Notes: a model not told the origin generated them from the letters alone. 64,000 bases of DNA from Rhyacophila brunnea (GCA_022495005.1 JAGYXB010000463.1:1240001-1304000); one strand, 5' to 3'. Positions 35,801-48,237 are shown, numbered from the stretch's first letter. Program-made: numbers and translations.

Positions 35801-38800
35801 TCCATCAACCGTGTTATTCTAGGATCAACGAGTTCAGGCAATATACAATTCATATAAATCTTGTCAGTTGTGATGTAAACAGTAATATTGTTTTTATTAT
35901 TCAATGAACTAGGTTCTTACCTCATTATATTTTTTACTTGTGTCAAATAATTACTAATAAATGCCTAAGGTGATTCCATTCAATTCAACTCGGCATTAAA
36001 TATATTAAATTCTAATGGATTTAAGTTTTGTACTATTTCATTTGAGTCGTTTTATGCGATCCTGGTTTCGCCTTTCGACATCGTCAGGCACTATGCGCAC
36101 TCATCAAATACACACTGACAACGAAAGCAGCTAATTCTCACTTAACAATAAATTAATACAATAAAGTAAGGTAAAAACTTTATCACCTACCTTTTAAGTC
36201 AAAGATCACTATGAAAAATTTAACAAACAATTAATTATGAATAGTTGAATTGTGGCAGTATGAAAAAAAAGATTTTACCACAAACCATCTGAAAAATACA
36301 TATATCATAAAACATATACGTGATTTTGTGCCCCAAAAGACTTTTTTTATTATTATTTTAACTATTAATAAAATTGTGACACATGTTTCAGTGGCCATTA
36401 CGATGACAGCATTTGAAAACGTATTTTACTTTAAATTTTCGGTACTGTTCGGTTAAAGCGGATACAGCGGAAAACGCATTTTGATAATGCCAATAAACAT
36501 ACTCCTGGATACGTATGTCCCTTTGAAAATAACAAAACATGGCCACCCAGGTACATAAAAACTGTATTAAGTACATGCAAAGTTTTTCAAATCGCTTAAA
36601 GCCTTACCAAGTAGGTACATATTTATCAAAACAATTAAAGTCCACCTATATTTTATCTAAACTGCTCAAGACCAAAATATATTTTTTTATAAATGGGTCA
36701 CCGAACGAATACCTTCAGTACTTCCTTGTAGCCATCGTGGTTGTTAGATTCAATTATCTTACAATATCTCACATGCTGCAACCATTTCAATTACAAGATA
36801 ATAAATAATATAATAAATATAATAAGACTACATTTTTTTCAGTTTGACATTCAGTGGTACTATATGATGTTTGATATTTTAGTCAACACAAATTATAGCA
36901 ACTGGCATGCGTCCTGTGTTCGGAATAGAACGATACAAATAATTGCGACTTGCCAATTTGATTGTTACTGCAAAGAGAGTAGAGGTCATTTTTCCATGAC
37001 TCAAATAATATTGCTTCGGACTAAATTTTGGGAAAAAAAAAGACGTCCTTACCCGTTGAAATTCCAGATCGTACTAACATGGTACTAACGTTAGAAATAA
37101 GAAATTAGAAAAACTGTATGGATTAATCAATCAAATGGTCTCTTTTTGTTAATTTTGCAAAATAATTATATTTCTAAATTGTCAGAAAACAGGATAAATA
37201 CATGAAAATGTACGACGTGTTTTGGTAATATAGCGTCACTAATTGTACCGAATTTATGGGGTTTTATTTATTTTTTTATTATAAATTATTATTTATAGTA
37301 TTACGGAAATGTTATATTATAATAAAAAAATATTTTTATTGTGCAGTATATATTATTTTGTGAGAAAAAATCATTCAAAATTGGCTGATGTATACTCAAA
37401 CTAAAATGGCTTTAAAATCTTTATTTTTCTGAAATTAAAAAAGTACGTGAGTTAATCAATGAAATGTATTGTTTTACCCATTTCTCTCATACAATATATA
37501 CCTGCAAAACTATTATTAAGTTCAACATTCATTGTGGCGTGACAGTCGTTTTGACCAATTTCGAAAACAGGACTTACTATTTGTCATTTATTTTAAAAAG
37601 TAAAGCGATTCGAAAAATTTTAATGACACAGAACGTTTTAGTTGAATACTATTTATTAGATTTTAAATAAATAAAGAGTTTATTGTGTATCAATTCGTTT
37701 TAAACATGCTTATCATTTCCGCGATTCCGAGAAGACAGGAAAAAACGGGTCCAATGGCCTTAAGCCTACGCAATCTGCACCTAGCACATTGTCATATATA
37801 ATAATATGAAGAATGTTAAATCTCAGTCGGTTCTATGACAAAACAGGACAGTGACAAAACAGAACATGACAAAACAGAACACCTGGAGAAAACCTGGCTG
37901 TTCTGTTTTATCATGTTCTGTATTGTTATTGTTGTCGAAGTCATGATGAATTGTTTGCAATCAGAAAGATTCACTTGAATGATTAATGCTTATTTGGACT
38001 ATGTCTGCATTTGCGTATAGCTAACAAAAATCCGCATGAAAGTCATTAAAAATAATTTCTACACTATGAAAATATCATCAAATTAAAAAACGCTTTCTAT
38101 ATAATGTAACAGAATTCTATTCCAAATCAAGCAATAGTGGAAAAAATAAATATAGGTAAAATGGTAAAAAAGAAATACTTAATAATTATGTAGGTAATGT
38201 TTACATATTATATTTTTATATTTTATTTATCTTAGTTCGCCACTGGCGACAAAAAAAAGGTTTTTTTTAATTCTTCGGATAGTGCAATAAATAAATTCTT
38301 ACATAATAACACTAACGGTGAAAACAAAAAGTACTATTATCCATAATAGCTATAAGTTTGCCGAACACAATAAGGCACATATTGTATGACATAATTTATT
38401 ACTTTAGTCCGAAAAAATTAAAAAAATCTTCCTTCTTTCTTAATTAGTGTCATCAAGAATTTCACAGTGGCGTTAAATGCAATGGGGAAAACAGATATAA
38501 TTTAATTAAAATATTTTATAGGTTTTTTGTATATAATTTGTTAGAACAATGTAATATATTATTATACCTATTGTATCTTTTATTAAATAAACATTTAAAA
38601 CATATTATTCATAAACATTTGAAATATCTCCCCTTAAAATCTGTTCATATTTACAATAGAATATTATTGCTTAGAATTCAATAGCTACATATTAAAAAGA
38701 TAGCTATTGTAATGAGACTATATCAGTTAATTTCGTGTTAGTGTACCTACTAATATTTCAATCTATTTTTTATGAAAGGTGTTTTGAATTCATAACTACC

Positions 38801-41800
38801 AACTTTTTTTGAATATGTAATTGAATAATATGATACTGTAGCGGCTAAATAGATAAATTATCAAAATTTTATTGTCAATTAATCGCAACTAATATATTAT
38901 AACAAAAAAACAATAATTAATATAAATATACTTGTACCGATACAAGTACACAAGCACATACCTATCAATAGTAGTAGGTGGGTATTCATTATTCTCACTT
39001 CAATATATTATTATTAGTACCCGTTTCCATTTTAGTGTATCTATAGAAGATGACAGTGTCAACTAATAAAAAAATTAATTAAATAAGTACATACTACAAA
39101 ATAAATAATAATAGTTTAGTTTACCGTATAGATATGGCGAGCCTTTCTTCTCGTGAAATACTTCTTCTCATAGCTGTGCTGTGTCACAACTTTTTATTAT
39201 ATTTTGTAAAACTGCTTACCTACCGAATGTATTAATAGTATTTACAACAGGTTTTTAGAATACTGCAAATATTCAAATTATTCAAAATATTATGTTTTTG
39301 TACTTAATCCTTTACTTAGTAGGTATCTAGGTAATAAGGTTTTTACCCTTTCTTCGTGTATTAACTTATAATCTTTTTTTATTGTATTAATAAATAATAA
39401 TAGTACAAAACTTAAATCAATTAGAATTTAAATTCAAACTCCATCAAGTACCCTCGGTCGATAGTATTGATGATGATGGTATATAATAGGCTCAACAATA
39501 GGTAATTTTCAAAACGCTTTCGATATAAAACAGTCCAGCTCCAAAAGAAGCAATAGTGGGAAAATAAATGTAGGTATAATGCAATATTATGTACTGATTT
39601 TATATTGATTTATTTACCCTTGTACACCACTGTAATGAAAGATAAATACTCTCGCAGCAGGGTGCAGTTTCAAAAAAAGGCGTTTATGAATCCCCTTGAA
39701 AACCGTGTTTTCTCTTGGACAGCATCGTCGAAATATTGACGCATTTGACACGCATTTAAAACGCAATCGGCTCGCAAACAAAACGCAAACGTCGTTTGGC
39801 GGATGAATCCGAAACTTCGCTTTGCCGTGTGCGCACAGCCTTAAATTAACTCCTGATTATTCCAATATAAACTTTGATGGAAATGCATAAATAATTAGAA
39901 TATTATAATATTACAATTATAAATTAGCATTGGAGTATCACCTGCCTCATAAAATCATAACATCATGGGCATTTTAAACCGATGCAATGATTACTTATCT
40001 TGTGTTGATTGTGTATTGAGTTGCATAGTATGAAATACAGAACTATCCGTAATTCAATCTGTGTTCAAGCTATCGATGAATAACGTTGTGTGTCTTCATG
40101 TAGTGTACAATTATTATTTTAATATATTCATTACTTATGGCACTACAACCCTTGGCCTCCTCCGATAACTTTTTCCACGCTTTGACCTAGTCCGTCCAGG
40201 TCTTCTCTTGCCTAGTTTAAAAATCGGTATCTTCCATTTTAACTTGTTTTTACCTTTCTCTAGATTCAAGACATTTTATTTCAGCATTAGCTTTTTCTAA
40301 TTATTTATTCTTTTAAAATGTTTTCAAAAAGAAAATATTCTAGTTACAGTCCTAAATGTTCTGACAATTTTTGTAATTCTCTTAAAATGGTAAAATACGG
40401 AGGCTACCGATATTGAAACTGACGACCTCAAATATTGAATTAAGGATAGTTCTATATTATAAAACAGCTAATCACTCTACTTATATGTATATATAATTTT
40501 ATTTTATTATTCCAGGAGTAACTGTTGGGCCGGAAGACGATCTTTCTACGCCTGACGAGAAACTGCTTGGAAGATTGGTGAAGGCCAAATATGACACGGA
40601 TTTCTATATGCTCGATAAATATCCACTTGCTGTGAGGCCTTTCTATACAATGCCGGACCCCAACAGTGAGGTTAGGAATGTTGAATCATAATAAGTAATT
40701 ATATTAACATCATATTTGCAGGCGTCATGTAAATAATATACAAAACATATAAATAGATTGATTCAGTGCCTAGGATATACATATACATGCACTATTTATT
40801 GACTATAATTTCTTTACCATTGTCATAATGATATAAAGGTAAATCAAAAATATTATATTATTATCAAACAGGTTTATCGTTTGGTATTCACCACTGTCTG
40901 AGGATTCAACATGTACAAATGACATATGATTTGCCATAATATTATGAGATTAGCACAACTTATAAATCAGACATCAATTGATTAATTTTTATATGTAAAA
41001 AATAAAACAAAATGTTTTGTTTGATAGATTGCTTCAAACTCTTACGACATGTTCATGAGAGGCGAAGAAATTTTATCGGGAGCCCAGAGGATCCACGACC
41101 CTGAATTTTTGACTGAGAGAGCCAAACATCATAATATTGGTAAATATATATTTTTATAACATATGTACTAGATAGGTCCAACGTCACTTTATGAAAATCA
41201 AATTTTCCAAAACAAAGATAATCAGTTTGACATAGTGTTCCTGTAAAGTAATTAATATTTTCTTATTTATTATATTTTTACATCAGTAAATATATGTCTT
41301 AATTTTGTGTGTACACTTACTTACTTAGGGTTTGTAATGCAAGGGAGCAATGATTCCTTCTGTTTGTTATAACATATAATTTACATAAGTACTAACTAAA
41401 CAAAAACAGTAAACAAACTTTTTTATAACATAAAAATTTTACCGTCAAAAATTACCACACCCGTGTAAAAGCGCCTTTATAAATCTGACTTATTAAGGAC
41501 AAACGATAAAGTGAAACAATCTCCTTAGCCGATGCTGTAGACATCAGTGAACCAAAGTCGTTTGCGAAGACTACAGGAATACTTCTATCGATTTAGTATT
41601 TGATAATATTGTATGAACGCATTTGTCTATGTTAAAAAGATACATTGAATGCTTGTGGTCTATTTTAATTTTTAAATATTAACTTTTGTTAAATATGGCC
41701 CGCTGTAGACCTTCAGCATCTCGAGTAGACTAATTCACTAATTCACCATCAAGCTACCAAAGCCGTAGTCTATTAACAAAAAAATATTAATATTATAAAT

Positions 41801-44427
41801 TATTTTCAGATATTACAAAGATTGCTGCGTACATCGATTCCTTCCGTCTTGGATGCCCACCTCATGCCGGTAAGTTAAAACATATTGCGGGTTCGGTTAT
41901 GCACATGATTTTCTGTGTATTAAAGTATTTCAAAAGCTGGTACTTAAGTCTGTTTTATTGAATATTAAGTTTAAAGTTTAATTAAGCCCTCGACTTTCAC
42001 ACGTAATTAGTTCTTGAAAATGTGTTCGAATGTTGAATGTTCGAAAGTAGAGGATGTAAAAAAAGTGTTCTTTAAAATATTTATTTATCAATAGGTATAA
42101 TAAAATTAACGAAGCATATCGTGGGTATTCTGCGAATAAGCATTAAGTCAAAAATACTAGTTTTGAGATAATCGAGTTTGAAAGTTTGGACGGTCTTAAC
42201 TTTTTTTATATATATAAAAGGCAAATTCCTTTCTGTGATATTGATTGGAGTATGATTTAGTGCAGTTTCGCACGCAGAATTTTGTGAATATAGCCTGAGA
42301 ATGAGAGAAGCAAATGCACTAAGTCCATTTAGTGCTTTTTCTCTGAATAGATGTATGTCTTTTTGACTTATAACATAAATTATCTTCGCCAGTTTTATAG
42401 ATATGACTGTGTGTGTTTTTGTAGACTATAGAGTGTACTCTTAATAAGATTACCCTATAATTAAGTCAAAACAGCAAAATTTTGACTTAGTGCTTTTTCG
42501 CAGAATACCCACGATATTAGCAATCAGGTGTTTTCTTTATAAACGTTAAGAGATAGTTGAATACTACCTTTTTACGTATTTGAAAAAGTAGCGGGAAGCG
42601 GAGGAGAGAGGAGCGACTGCATGGAAGCGCACAGTTTTTGCATTATCAACAAAAATCTAAATTTTAGGAAATGTATGAAATAGCGAATTGTGCGAAAGTC
42701 GAGGGCCACCTGTATTCAAAGACTGTTTCAAAGTCGGTTATCTGTATATTTTGGCATTTGAGGTAATCACAAAAATTCCGTCAAACCCATTCAGGTCAGC
42801 AAATTAGTAAAAGTGAATAGTGAAATATAATGAATGTCCTTATCATTCTTAAAAATGGATAAAAAAATCATGTAATAAGTTAATTAGGAAATATAGAAAA
42901 TGGTGGCTGATGAATAAAACTGCCTCTGCTTTAATACTATGTAATTTACTAATAAATGGAGTGGGATTTGATATTTTATGAATTATGATATAAAAGTACA
43001 TACAGCTTCAAAAAAAATATGAAAAAAACTAATAATGGAAGTAACTGAAATTGAAACCAATAATCTCATATGGTGCTTAAGACATATCCTCGTTGAAACT
43101 AGAAAAATGTGTAATCTCACAAACTTATCTGAAGAACGGTCAAAAATGGAACTACTATGAAACCATATGGACGCCATATTGAATACGTCATTCCAATATC
43201 AGATTCTGTCCAGTTGCGAGTCTTGATTGGGTAGTTTTCGACTGTGGCTCCCCCATCAATTCTTCAGATAAGTTTGTGGCACTGTCATGCTCAAATTACA
43301 TTGGCAGATTGCGTCTGCCTCAATCGTCTGCCACGATTGCCAAAATCTATTATCTATGGTTTTCCGGGATCGTGAGCAAATTGGAACCAATCCTATTTCC
43401 GTCTGCCATGATTCACAAAGATTGCTGAGAATGTACGAAAATATCCGAAGCTACCGCCCGCTTGCGAGGTTAGGTTTGACATCTGAGTTTTGATGTAAAT
43501 TTGTGAGGGAAAACTGTTCAGTGTAACCACCAATCTAACGAAGAAATAGTTTTCGGTCAACCTATATCTTTAATAATAGCAACACTGTTTATTTTAAACC
43601 AATCAAAAGCAAATACCAACGCGATGGAATCGTTGCATGTAATTGCTTATAGTGTGAAGGACGTTGGTCACGACGGTCGACGTGGATCGTTGGATCTGCG
43701 TGTCTGCCAATGTAATTAAGCCTTAACTCCGTTTTAATCTAAAATTAACTTTGAACGTCATCTAGTGGCCGTTATTAATGCTTGCAAATAATGCAATTCC
43801 AAAAAAATTGTAACAGTGTTAAATCTATAGCCTTTTTAGCCTATAACATTTAATTCTATAGCCATAGATTTGTACACAAAACTATAATGTTTGTCTTCTG
43901 TAAAGTAGTGTTATTTGAGGTACACTATTTTAACAACAATTACCAAATCCATCAGTCGATTCTGAAATTTTAATACGCCTACCAATGCGTTTTCACGTGT
44001 TTAACAGAATGCGGTAAAAAAATGTATTTGAAATATTTTGCGTCTTCATCTAAACAATTCAATTCGAGTTTCAAATTTCACTAATCAATCGATTACAATA
44101 ATATGACTAAACAATAAATGCAAAGGGATGAAGAAAAATTGGATAACCTGAGTTGAGATGGCTTGACTGCGTTAATAAAGATCACACAAGGTCTACAAAA
44201 CTGGAGGACTAGCTTAGAATAGGTGGTCATCAGATATTTTTGATGGATATTTCACAAAAAAATATTGTTCGATTTATTTTCTTTCATGATGTTAATAATT
44301 GTGTACATTTGCCTGTTGTTCAGGTGGTGGAATTGGAATGGAACGAGTGGTGATGTTGTACCTTGGCTTGGATAACATCCGGAAGACCAGCATGTTCCCT
44401 AGGGATCCCAAGAGGCTGACTCCTTGA
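26882..44427 (+). CDS. AspRS: Cytosolic aspartyl-tRNA synthetase, 12 exons, 537 aa
   Basis: Charges tRNA-Asp with aspartate in the cytosol. Coding exons: 26882-26998, 27167-27338, 28216-28351, 29315-29492, 29945-30089, 30379-30530, 31833-31999, 32448-32563, 40516-40670, 41028-41139, 41810-41869 and 44324-44427; all phases agree. The N-terminal 39 residues are a Lys/Glu-rich helical appendage, as in other animal AspRS. An OB-fold anticodon-binding domain follows ([20 protein letters not shown]). The class II catalytic core has motif 2 ([16 protein letters not shown], near residues 307-322) and motif 3 ([12 protein letters not shown], near 504-515). The protein ends RDPKRLTP. Its length fits the family (about 500-540). 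The intron between exons 8 and 9 is 7.95 kb, almost entirely a fold-back element. No damage is seen in any exon. Confidence 0.95.
28628..28892. mobile_element. MITE, short copy of the ctgaatgcagaac family (265 bp)
   Basis: The left end AACTGAATGTAGAACAATTA and right end AATTGTTCTGCATTCAGCTG are inverted. The TIR match continues through AATATTTTACAGAAGTGTT / AACACTTCTGTAATATATT, giving TIRs of about 60 bp. It is related to 13480-14212, but about a third of its length. It lies in intron 3 of the AspRS gene. Confidence 0.75.
28905..29035 (+). mobile_element. Short LINE remnant
   Basis: One frame reads [11 protein letters not shown], two stops, [13 protein letters not shown], then LETAGLTK. This resembles the decayed KWAGHIAR...GRP.. 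tail of RTE-type LINE proteins. It lies directly after the MITE at 28628 in an AspRS intron. Confidence 0.4.
30925..31560. mobile_element. DNA transposon remnant with about 60-bp TIRs and TA flanks
   Basis: The left arm TATAGTCAGGCCGCGGCCCG, continuing through GATAGTAGTGCTAGTTATTG, is repeated inverted at the right (CAATAACTAGCACTACGATC ... CCTGACTATA). TA duplications are plausible on both sides. An internal 88-codon frame (31042-31308) is not recognised. It lies in AspRS intron 6. Confidence 0.75.
33019..33404. mobile_element. cagtggcgaaggg-family MITE nested in the left arm
   Basis: The right end TGCACCCTTCGCCACTG and the preceding body (TGTGCACTATTTATGGCGGA, CCATCTGTAAATTGTAGTCG) match the family members at 48104 and 50663 in order. 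On either side, the arm sequence ACCTACATTTATTTTCCCAC occurs as two diverged direct copies (32891 and 33409), so the arm is duplicated around this insertion. Confidence 0.7.
37846..37932. repeat. Hairpin of TGACAAAACAGAAC repeats
   Basis: Three imperfect direct copies of TGACAAAACAGAACA lie next to an inverted block (TGTTCTGTTTTATCATGTTC) with an 18-bp spacer. The arms are about 30 bp. It is inside the fold-back element's centre. Confidence 0.7.
41986..42706. mobile_element. MITE with gccctcgactttc ends, interrupted by a second MITE
   Basis: The left end GCCCTCGACTTTCACAC pairs with the right end GTGCGAAAGTCGAGGGC. About 320 bp of its own sequence remains once the inner element (42116-42517) is removed. 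It lies in the last AspRS intron. Confidence 0.7.
42116..42517. mobile_element. Nested MITE with atatcgtgggtattctgcg ends (402 bp)
   Basis: The left end ATATCGTGGGTATTCTGCGA continues with AAGCATTAAGTCAAAA. It is matched inverted by TTTTGACTTAGTGCTTTTTC and CGCAGAATACCCACGATAT on the right, giving TIRs of about 38 bp. It sits wholly within 41986-42706. Confidence 0.75.
43118..43278. mobile_element. MITE, single-unit relative of the 24189 element (161 bp)
   Basis: CACAAACTTATCTGAAGAA and TTCTTCAGATAAGTTTGTG are perfect 19-bp inverted ends. The inner part carries, inverted, the same block as the 82-bp repeat unit (AGTTGCGAGTCTTGATTGGG, TAGTTTTCGACTGTGGCTCC). It lies in the last AspRS intron. 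Confidence 0.85.
43290..43720. mobile_element. MITE with aattacattggcaga ends (about 430 bp)
   Basis: The left end AATTACATTGGCAGATTGCG is matched by CGTGTCTGCCAATGTAATT at the right. Internal words CTGCCACGATTGCC and CTGCCATGATTC repeat near the left side. It lies in the last AspRS intron, immediately after another MITE. Confidence 0.65.
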
Positions 44428-45557
44428 ACGTATCTCCTCCGACTATCGCCATATTACCATCATTACAGTATTCTGAAAAGAATCACTAACATTGTCAATA
44501 CGAAGCGCTTCTTTAAAAAGCAATTAAAATGGTTTTTTTTTAATAATATGGGTATATTTTTATAGTGTTATTTAAAACCTATATTTTGACAATACGTACA
44601 TAATTACATTCATTTAGTTATATAGAATTTCTATAATCTATTACAACGGCCAAGGCATGAGTGTCAAATTTGACTAAAATAGGGTCCTCCAATCAAAATG
44701 CAATGAAAGTAATTTCGCTATATATAAATAGACTGACTATTTTTTTTTATATACCTTAGATATTGTATGTTGGTTAAATCATTTTAACAGTCTTTGAAAC
44801 CAAGCGCTTCATGATACTTCTCTCAGTTGATTTGTTTTTGTAACACAATTTATATTAATAATTAAATATGGAATATAATTTTTCTTTTAAGTTTATTTCT
44901 TTACAAATTAGGTATGTAAGTTAAGTATGACTTAGTCCAGATTTTATAAAAAAATAAATAACATTTTTCAACATTATTTGCTTTTTTTTATTTCAAATTT
45001 GATATATTAAAATGGGAATATGAAAATATCTTGACAAAGTGTTTTCGAGAATAATTGGTTGTTGGAGTGTTTAAATAATTAAGACAATTATACTAATAAG
45101 ATTTTAATTGATTAATAATGTTAATAAATAACCAAAGCACTCGAACACTGTACTTTCGATAAATTTTGTAAATCTTGATATCCATTTAAAAAACCCACTT
45201 AGGGTTTTCAAAGTATTAATAATATTACAATTAATAATAAGTGTACAAATTCATAATATTGTTGGAACGAATAAGGAAATGAATTCTGTCTCTATCTATA
45301 CGTATAGTATTGTATTTAAGCAAAGGCAAACGGCCTATCTGAATAGTCTTGATAATGGTGTTTCAACCGAAATAGCTATCGACAAACCTTTTTAAAAACC
45401 TGTAGAATTTAATATTAATTATATTTTCATTTCTTGATATAATAGCTCTTATGAAAATTCGAACTGATATTAGAAAATCACTTAAAGATTCCTTAATGAG
45501 TATTAAAGATGTTAAAATAATTGCCTGCTTTAGAAATGTATAATATTATGTAGTATT
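44428..45557 (+). other. AspRS 3' UTR and downstream AT-rich DNA
   Basis: Follows the TGA at 44425. AATAAA-like words occur near 44954. There is no further coding sequence or recognisable repeat. Confidence 0.4.
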
Positions 45558-45561
45558 TTAA

Positions 45562-45662
45562 CCCTTTCACCGCATTTAATTACCATATTTAAATAACATG
45601 CTAATTATATTGAATGGCCAACTAATGAGGCCACAACAGCTGTGCCGTCAGCGGTGAAAAGG
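45562..45662. mobile_element. Tiny piggyBac-like MITE (101 bp)
   Basis: CCCTTTCACCGC at the left pairs with GCGGTGAAAAGG at the right. The left border is TTAA; the right border reads TAAA, one change from TTAA. The CCC start and the TTAA target suggest a piggyBac-type origin. Confidence 0.5.
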
Positions 45663-45682
45663 TAAAAAGATATTTTCATATT

Positions 45683-45762
45683 TCAGATTATCCGTGTTTT
45701 TTTTTTATCCGTGTCAACTCTCCCCACCATTAGCCTGGATAATCGGAAAGAGTCTATTGTAT
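45683..45762 (-). mobile_element. Tigger/pogo MITE fragment
   Basis: The minus strand carries GACTCTTTCCGATTATCCAG, GTGGGGAGAGTTGACACGGA and a second GGATAATCTG. This is the usual layout of degraded Tigger-derived elements. Confidence 0.5.
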
Positions 45763-46470
45763 ATCTATATGTAGTTGTAAACATTGAATATAAATGGATA
45801 TCAATATTTAATTAAAATATTCAATGAACAATACATAAAATTTAAGAATGTAACATTCTTTTATGAACTGTTTAATTACATCGCATTTTTGATACGCCCT
45901 CAATTCGTTAAAAAAATAAATTAAGTAATATTTTATTATGAGAAAAATATGAGTTTATATTTTTTGAAGGTTTTGTGATGTCACATCTCCTTGATCCCTC
46001 CAACACAAATTATTATACCAGACCAGGGACCGAAATGACCGGAGTACCATTCCGGTTCGTGAAATCGGTAAAATTATCGCTCCGTCTCGTGGAAAAAATA
46101 ATTTGACAGTCTGACCTAAAAGTATATTAGTCTATTATGGTCTGACCTAGATATGCCATATTATAACAAAAAATCTAACACTTATTTTTAAAAATACATA
46201 TAATTTGTGAGTAAATCAAATAACTATATTATTGAGGAAAACTTGTGTTGTATTTTAATTTGTTATTTTTAAACTGTCAGCAGTCATAATAAAAACTACT
46301 AGTTTAGTGGCATGGATCAATTTAATCATTCTGTGATTAGATCAATAAAATTCACACATTGCAATTAAATTATTCAACCAGAATAAGTTGGGTGTTATGG
46401 GGGCCCCAACACGTGCACTGGCCTTCATACGAAAAAAAATCTTACCGTATTAATTCATCATTATTATAAC

Positions 46471-47176
46471 TAAAGGCTGGTTCAGATTAGTCAAGTAGCG
46501 AATGATTTAGTAACTGAAAAGTGTCCGAACACAGTACATTAGTGAGTGATGTCAAAATAAACAGAACACAAAGTAACAAAGCAAAAATAAACACTTCAAC
46601 CATTGTTTTTATTCAACGAATAATTCACAAGATTTAAGAATATATTAATATTATCATTCTTTTTATTGAACATACCTACATAATATGAAAACACTTCTGA
46701 GAAAATATATAACCAATAAAAAAAAATCTTTTTTTTTTTGAAAAAAAATATGACACCCAGAAGGTTCGAACCTGCGTCTCTGCGTCAGAGAGTAGGTATT
46801 GTAAGAACCAACATAAGGTCAATGGCCGAGAGAATCCTGCTAAGTGATTTCAAATTATGTATGGTCAAAAAATAAATAAGTTAATAACTCATTTGTAATG
46901 GCTGTACCTACTAGAAGAATTGGAGGAAGAAATTCTAGGACAACTGATGAACTTGACTAAAGATGCTAAAGATAACGTGTTCAGACTTGTCTTGTGGCTT
47001 GGTTTGGTATTTAGTGAGAGGTGGTGGGGGTGCTACTCGACCGAAAAAAATAGAACAAAATGGATTGACTCGACTAAATGATTTTACTAAATTAAACAAC
47101 TAAATTTGTCTGTTCATACATGATTATTAGTAGTTACTAAATTACTTGCCACTCGACTAATCCGAACCGGCCTTTA
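46471..47176. mobile_element. Non-autonomous DNA transposon with taaaggctggttc ends (706 bp)
   Basis: TAAAGGCTGGTTCAGATTAG at the left pairs with CTAATCCGAACCGGCCTTTA at the right, and the match extends inward (TCAAGTAGC / GCCACTCGA). A minus-strand tRNA-like word, GCAGGTTCGAACCTTCTGGG, sits inside at 46751-46785 and may be a small nested SINE fragment. Superfamily not determined. Confidence 0.7.
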
Positions 47177-48103
47177 ATGCTTCATTCCATGACCGTGCAT
47201 ATACCTACCTAGTATGTTTGAAGAGGGCTTCATTTATCAGTTAATAATGACTGCCTTTTTAGTGTCAATGATGACAAAAATAGTACGATCAGATAAAATT
47301 AAAAATGGCGCAGTTTCTTTTAAATGTACTTTTTTTTTCAAAATGAGTGCCAAACAACATTGAGTGTAATTAACATTTTAATGAGTGAAGAACTGTTTGG
47401 GTAAGTTGTAATTCTAGCGGAGAGAAATTCGCGAGTCCCAAAATAAAAGCAATTACTTACAAAGAAAGAAAGAGGGATGACATACTTGTAAAAAGTCTGT
47501 CTACACCCTGACACCCCACCCTCTTTCTAAAATGCATAACACCTTCAAGCCTGGCATAACGGTGAAATCAGTCTGAACAAGCTACAGGAATCTTGATTTT
47601 CTAAAAGGCTAATACAGACCTACATAAATAGGTAGGTACATTCTGCCCGTAAATAAATAAATAATGTAGGTAGGTATAACAGCTGTTTGATTGGTTGAAA
47701 GCTTGTACGAATGTAGTTGGCCGTATCCCAGTTTACAGTGAGCTATGGTATCGTATCACACAGTAAATGGATTGGGGGGGGGTTAACAATATTTTCATAT
47801 TTAGCCCATCTACTTCTTATAGCCTATCGTCGGTTCAACCGCGGATGTTTCCGGGTACTTTCCCCATACTCATATAGTCTATCTATATCACGATAAAATA
47901 TTAATTATTCGGAAATTATATCGCCATTTCAGCTCTAACTCGTAACAGAAACTAGAATTTTTAGGCTACGTGATTTTGCGAAATGACAAAATAATATTAT
48001 GCCTGCTGCATCATACAGGGGAGATAGAGAGTAACCGATAAAGACGCATTGGCTGAAGAATCTACATCAGTGGTTAGGTATAACAAAGTACCTAACGAGA
48101 CAT
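47177..48103. other. Intergenic DNA with microsatellite traces
   Basis: Contains short TAGGTAGG-type runs (about 47625-47675) and a run of G at 47774-47783. No gene is seen. Confidence 0.3.
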
Positions 48104-48237
48104 CAGTGGCGAAGGGTGGAGGTAGGCTGTTAAGATCCGCCATAAACAATGCACATTAAACTTTGTCAGTCACACTTATTTCTTTTCATTGAAATAAGAC
48201 TAGGATCCTAACAGCCCACCTCCACCCTTCGATACTG
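48104..48237. mobile_element. hAT-type MITE, cagtggcgaaggg family (134 bp)
   Basis: The left end CAGTGGCGAAGGGTGGAGGT and right end ACCTCCACCCTTCGATACTG are inverted; the match continues through GGCTGTTAAGATCC / GGATCCTAACAGCC. The eight bases before (CGAGACAT) and after (CGAGTCAT) match at 7 of 8, a hAT-size target duplication. Confidence 0.85.

Larger units (their letters stand above)
32625..39840. mobile_element. 7.2-kb fold-back element with very long inverted arms
   Basis: The left end GGCTGCGCGCACACGGCAAA and right end TTTGCCGTGTGCGCACAGCC begin arms whose first 386 bp (32625-33010 against 39455-39840) differ at only a handful of sites by eye. The inverted match resumes further in (33531-33880 with 39190-39455; 34295-34750 with 38350-39160), interrupted by insertions and deletions in each arm. 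Flanks are GTAA on the left and TTAA on the right, suggesting a TTAA target with one mutation (piggyBac-like, inference). The centre (about 34760-38350) is AT-rich, has no recognisable ORF, and repeats part of the arm at 36000-36200. It makes up almost all of AspRS intron 8. Confidence 0.85.

Noticed and set aside
36250..37088. Several 60-115-codon ORFs in the core of the fold-back element
   Set aside because: They overlap in different frames, are Ile/Tyr/Phe/Asn-rich as expected from AT-rich DNA, and carry no motif of a transposase.
41490..41770. GATGCTGTAGAC.TCAG / GCTGTAGACCTTCAGCATC words as MITE ends
   Set aside because: The two blocks do not align as inverted repeats beyond a few bases.
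46751..46785. Possible tRNA gene from GGTTCGAACC on the minus strand
   Set aside because: Only the T-arm-like palindrome is present. No acceptor stem, anticodon arm or box A could be paired, so at most it is a SINE fragment.
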